This document shows positions 5,850 to 7,685 of a stretch of DNA of 7,685 nucleotides, in pieces; within the stretch, counting starts at the first letter, position 1; each line of letters starts with the position of its first letter. Location of the stretch: positions 1 through 7,685 of the forward strand of contig CAYUEV010000057.1 of NCBI GenBank assembly GCA_964443825.1, written 5' to 3'. Made by a program: the position numbers and the translations under genes. This stretch comes from UBA1081 sp964443825 (GTDB lineage Bacteria; Bacillota; Clostridia; Oscillospirales; Acutalibacteraceae). The notes beneath the pieces were generated by a model. That model saw nothing but the letters and a program-made list of their open reading frames with translations. It was not told where the DNA came from and did not search any database.

Positions 5850-7214
5850 TTACTTCCCCGGGTTGTTCACAACGTCCGCCATGGAGAAGTAAAAGTCCTC
5901 AAAAGACGTCGGGTAATCTCTCGTCCCGCTGAAGTCAAAGTGGTCGAACCCTTCCATTACGGGCATATAATACCATCTTCCGGGCTCTATTCTCTCATTG
6001 TTGTTCACGGCTTCCTCGTAAGATTTCGCCGTGTCTTTATCGTCAATAGGGTATACGGCGCTCGCGTAAGGCACAAGTCCGTCGTTAATTTCCCATGATT
6101 TGTCGAGTTTTAATCCGTCGACGGTTTCGCCGTCCATCTTTCCTATCTTTCTTGACGACGATTTAAATAAAGCGAACATCGTGTCTATGGGGACTTCGTC
6201 GTCTTTGGAATTCGTCTTCGTGGCTCTCGCCACATACGAGTAATAATACGCCGTGGGAACGAGTTTTATTTTTTCGTTAAGCTCCGCCGCCCCTTTTATG
6301 GTCAAATCGTAACTGCTCCGATCCGTCGTTTTGCCGAAGTTCGACACGTTTTTAAAGTTAATGTAGTATAACCTCTCGCCTTGTTTCGGGGTAATGCCAA
6401 ACTGGCTTAACTGAAAGCTCCACATTAAAAAGTTATTGCCAAAAACCGTCCCCAAAAGGGCGAACCCGAAAGAATCCAGCGTCGCGCGGGCTTTACTGTT
6501 GCCGGATATAGGCGTTCCGTTGTGGGGTCCCGCTAAGGAAACTACCGCGTTCACCGCGTCCCCGTGACCGCCTTTAAACAAAGGCGAGGTTTCCTCTCCC
6601 GTCGCGTTGATTTCGTCCCGGTCGCCGAACGCCAAAAGAGACGCTAACAGTCTTACGGTCGCCGCGCCGAAACTGTGACCAACAAAATTGAGTTTTGACT
6701 TTAAATCCCACGGCTCTTCCATCAGGCGGTTATTCTCATAAGAAAAGCCGTAGCGCTCGTGGTTGTGGGCTTTGGAGTGCGCCTCGCCGTAATCTACGAC
6801 AGTCCCCGTAAGTTCCGCGTAAAGTTCGCAGGCTCTGTCCCAGGCGCTGCTGAACGGTCCTACCGAAGCGGCGTAAGCGGGGATTCCGTTTTTAGTGAAT
6901 ATTTTAGTTATATCGGAGTCTTTTTTGAATCCCCATCCGCCCCAGTTGGGCATTATGTCGTTAAATTTTTCATAAGATCCCCACGCGCCCATGCCGTGGA
7001 CGAAAATAAACGGGTATACGTCGCCCCCGGACGCTTTCGCGATTTTCTCCGCGAGTTCCTCCGCGGACGCTTTTTTCGGTTCTTCAACGGACGCTTTTCC
7101 GGGTTCTTCCGCAGGCTCCGCTTTAAGTTCTTTCGCCAAGCTTACGATCGCCGTCGACGAAACTAAAAGGCGCGCCGATAACGCGACGCAAATGATTTTC
7201 TTTAACATTTTCAA
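5850..7214 (-). CDS. Secreted triacylglycerol lipase/esterase, family I.5/I.6-like (alpha/beta hydrolase)
   Basis: This 454-residue exported hydrolase resembles the zinc-containing Geobacillus and staphylococcal lipases. A signal peptide (about 1-27) is followed by a charged linker with octapeptide repeats EEPGKAS/EEPKKAS (35-50). The catalytic domain begins YPFIFVHGMG (67-76), with the oxyanion-region HG. WGGW (91-94), SVGPFSSAWDRACELY (117-132) and DYGEAHSKAHNHERYG (141-156) match the family. The nucleophile is S181 in GHSFG. By comparison the other triad members should be D378 (NDGLV) and H425 (FDHFDF). The four zinc ligands of the Geobacillus enzymes are all present: D126, H146, H152 and D303. 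The start is TTG with GAGGAAG at 7223-7229, eight bases upstream; an ATG two codons later (7206-7208) is the alternative. Substrate chain length cannot be judged. No wall-anchor signal is present, so it is probably released. Confidence 0.9.
   Translation of the reverse strand: MKMLKKIICVALSARLLVSSTAIVSLAKELKAEPAEEPGKASVEEPKKASAEELAEKIAKASGGDVYPFIFVHGMGAWGSYEKFNDIMPNWGGWGFKKDSDITKIFTKNGIPAYAASVGPFSSAWDRACELYAELTGTVVDYGEAHSKAHNHERYGFSYENNRLMEEPWDLKSKLNFVGHSFGAATVRLLASLLAFGDRDEINATGEETSPLFKGGHGDAVNAVVSLAGPHNGTPISGNSKARATLDSFGFALLGTVFGNNFLMWSFQLSQFGITPKQGERLYYINFKNVSNFGKTTDRSSYDLTIKGAAELNEKIKLVPTAYYYSYVARATKTNSKDDEVPIDTMFALFKSSSRKIGKMDGETVDGLKLDKSWEINDGLVPYASAVYPIDDKDTAKSYEEAVNNNERIEPGRWYYMPVMEGFDHFDFSGTRDYPTSFEDFYFSMADVVNNPGK
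7065..7112 (-). repeat. 24-bp imperfect direct repeat in the lipase linker
   Basis: Two adjacent 24-base units encode AEEPGKAS and VEEPKKAS (residues 35-50), and a partial third (AEEL) follows. The repeat is in frame and lies between the signal peptide and the catalytic domain, so it is probably a flexible spacer or pro-region that has grown by duplication. Confidence 0.7.
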
Positions 7215-7222
7215 AATAACCG

Positions 7223-7229
7223 CTTCCTC
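7223..7229 (-). promoter_or_regulatory. Ribosome binding site deciding the lipase start
   Basis: GAGGAAG (minus strand) is eight bases from the TTG at 7212-7214 but 14 bases from the ATG at 7206-7208. The spacing favours TTG, with Met-Lys added before the ATG-encoded Met. Both starts give a usable signal peptide. Confidence 0.65.
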
Positions 7230-7315
7230 ACACTAACCTATTTTCATTGTAAACCGCCGATTATTCCAAAATTTGTGATAAGTATTAAAAATCTTTTAAA
7301 AATCGGAAGCATAAA

Positions 7316-7343
7316 ATTTTAAAAGTTTAAATTTTATTCACAA
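7316..7343 (-). promoter_or_regulatory. Candidate promoter for the lipase gene
   Basis: On the minus strand TTGTGA (plus 7338-7343), a 16-bp spacer and TAAAAT (plus 7316-7321) form a moderate sigma-A match. The leader would be roughly 95 bases. The whole 7240-7340 stretch is very AT-rich, so other -10-like hexamers are present and this one is only the best fit. Confidence 0.35.
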
Positions 7344-7634
7344 CTTGCGTATGTACCGCCTTCCGTATCTTTTATAATGAAAACGTGGAATAAAATGAAG
7401 AAAATTATTTACGAACGCTTTTCCCTATGAAATCTAAATCGTTTTTATCGGTTTTTTGACGTTGCTTTTAAGTCCCGGCGGTCTCTTAAGTCGAGAGGCT
7501 CGCCTGCGTTTACGGGCGGGCGGGCGTTGAAAATCCTTTCCGCCGTTCGCCGATTGCCGATCGTCAATTGCCGATCGCTGCCGCATTGTCGCGGATTCAG
7601 TATCGTTTATTTCCGTCGGGAGCGCAAAAATCGC
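7344..7634. other. Gene-free stretch with a hairpin and short direct repeats
   Basis: No gene is supported here. It contains a hairpin at 7477-7504: GGCG-GTCTCT pairs with AGAGGC-CGCC, with one bulged T and a seven-base loop. It also has a GGGC run (7514-7525) and ATTGCCGATCG twice, at 7553-7563 and 7567-7577 (14-base period). An 11-codon frame at 7395-7430 (MKKIIYERFSL) follows an isolated TATAAT at 7373-7378, but I would not call it a gene. The hairpin has no T run on either strand, so it is not an obvious terminator. Confidence 0.5.
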
Positions 7635-7663
7635 TTGATTTTTTGTAAAGCGCGTGGTATCAT
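7635..7663 (+). promoter_or_regulatory. Promoter for a gene beyond the right edge
   Basis: TTGATT (7635-7640), a 17-bp spacer and TATCAT (7658-7663) predict a start near 7670. GGGAG at 7677-7681 could be the ribosome binding site of a gene starting just outside the window. The ATG at 7675-7677 would be nearly leaderless and is a less likely start. Confidence 0.65.
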
Positions 7664-7685
7664 AAGATAAGAATATGGGAGTTTT

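Noticed and set aside
7373..7430. TATAAT followed by an 11-codon frame (MKKIIYERFSL) as a leader peptide gene
   Set aside because: No -35 at a proper distance, a weak ribosome binding site, no run of regulatory codons and no attenuator hairpin with T run after it.

Overview
The window most likely comes from a Gram-positive Bacillota genome, probably an uncultured gut-type Clostridia. The evidence is strong Shine-Dalgarno sites (AGAAAGGA, GGAGG, GAGGAAG), sigma-A-type promoters with 17-bp spacers, Rho-independent terminators, a secreted protein ending in a sortase-type sorting signal, a family I.5-like secreted lipase, and apparent use of TTG starts. Genes have moderate G+C and intergenic DNA is AT-rich. 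I cannot name the genus.

Layout: positions 1-80 hold the probable end of an upstream gene and its hairpin terminator, which carries an 11-C run. Positions 81-628 contain no gene I can support, only a tandem array of a 15-bp unit. On the minus strand there follow a small secreted, wall-anchor-like protein with its own promoter and terminator, then a tRNA-Leu(UAA), also with its own promoter and terminator. Back to back with the tRNA, a plus-strand promoter begins a run of three genes: rlmB (23S rRNA 2'-O-methyltransferase), a 795-residue membrane protein, and an MgtC/SapB-family membrane protein. The MgtC-like gene ends directly against the stop codon of a convergent minus-strand lipase gene. 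The last ~340 bases are non-coding and end in a good plus-strand promoter for a gene outside the window.

The most unusual object is the 795-residue protein. From residue 245 on it has the topology of a P1B-type (heavy-metal) P-type ATPase: eight membrane helices with a loop after the fourth and a large loop after the sixth. Recognisable remnants of the phosphorylation and nucleotide domains remain, but every signature checked (DKTGT, TGES, CPx, HP, TGDN, GDGxND) is destroyed. The metal-binding N-terminus is replaced by about 240 charged, probably disordered residues. It is best read as a catalytically dead pseudo-pump of unknown role. It lies just upstream of an MgtC homologue, which recalls the enterobacterial mgtC-mgtB pairing, although here the pump is of another class and inactive.

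The rlmB/tRNA-Leu pair belongs to the translation machinery. The sorting-signal protein and the lipase are exported. The pseudo-ATPase and MgtC-like protein are membrane proteins possibly linked to ion homeostasis.
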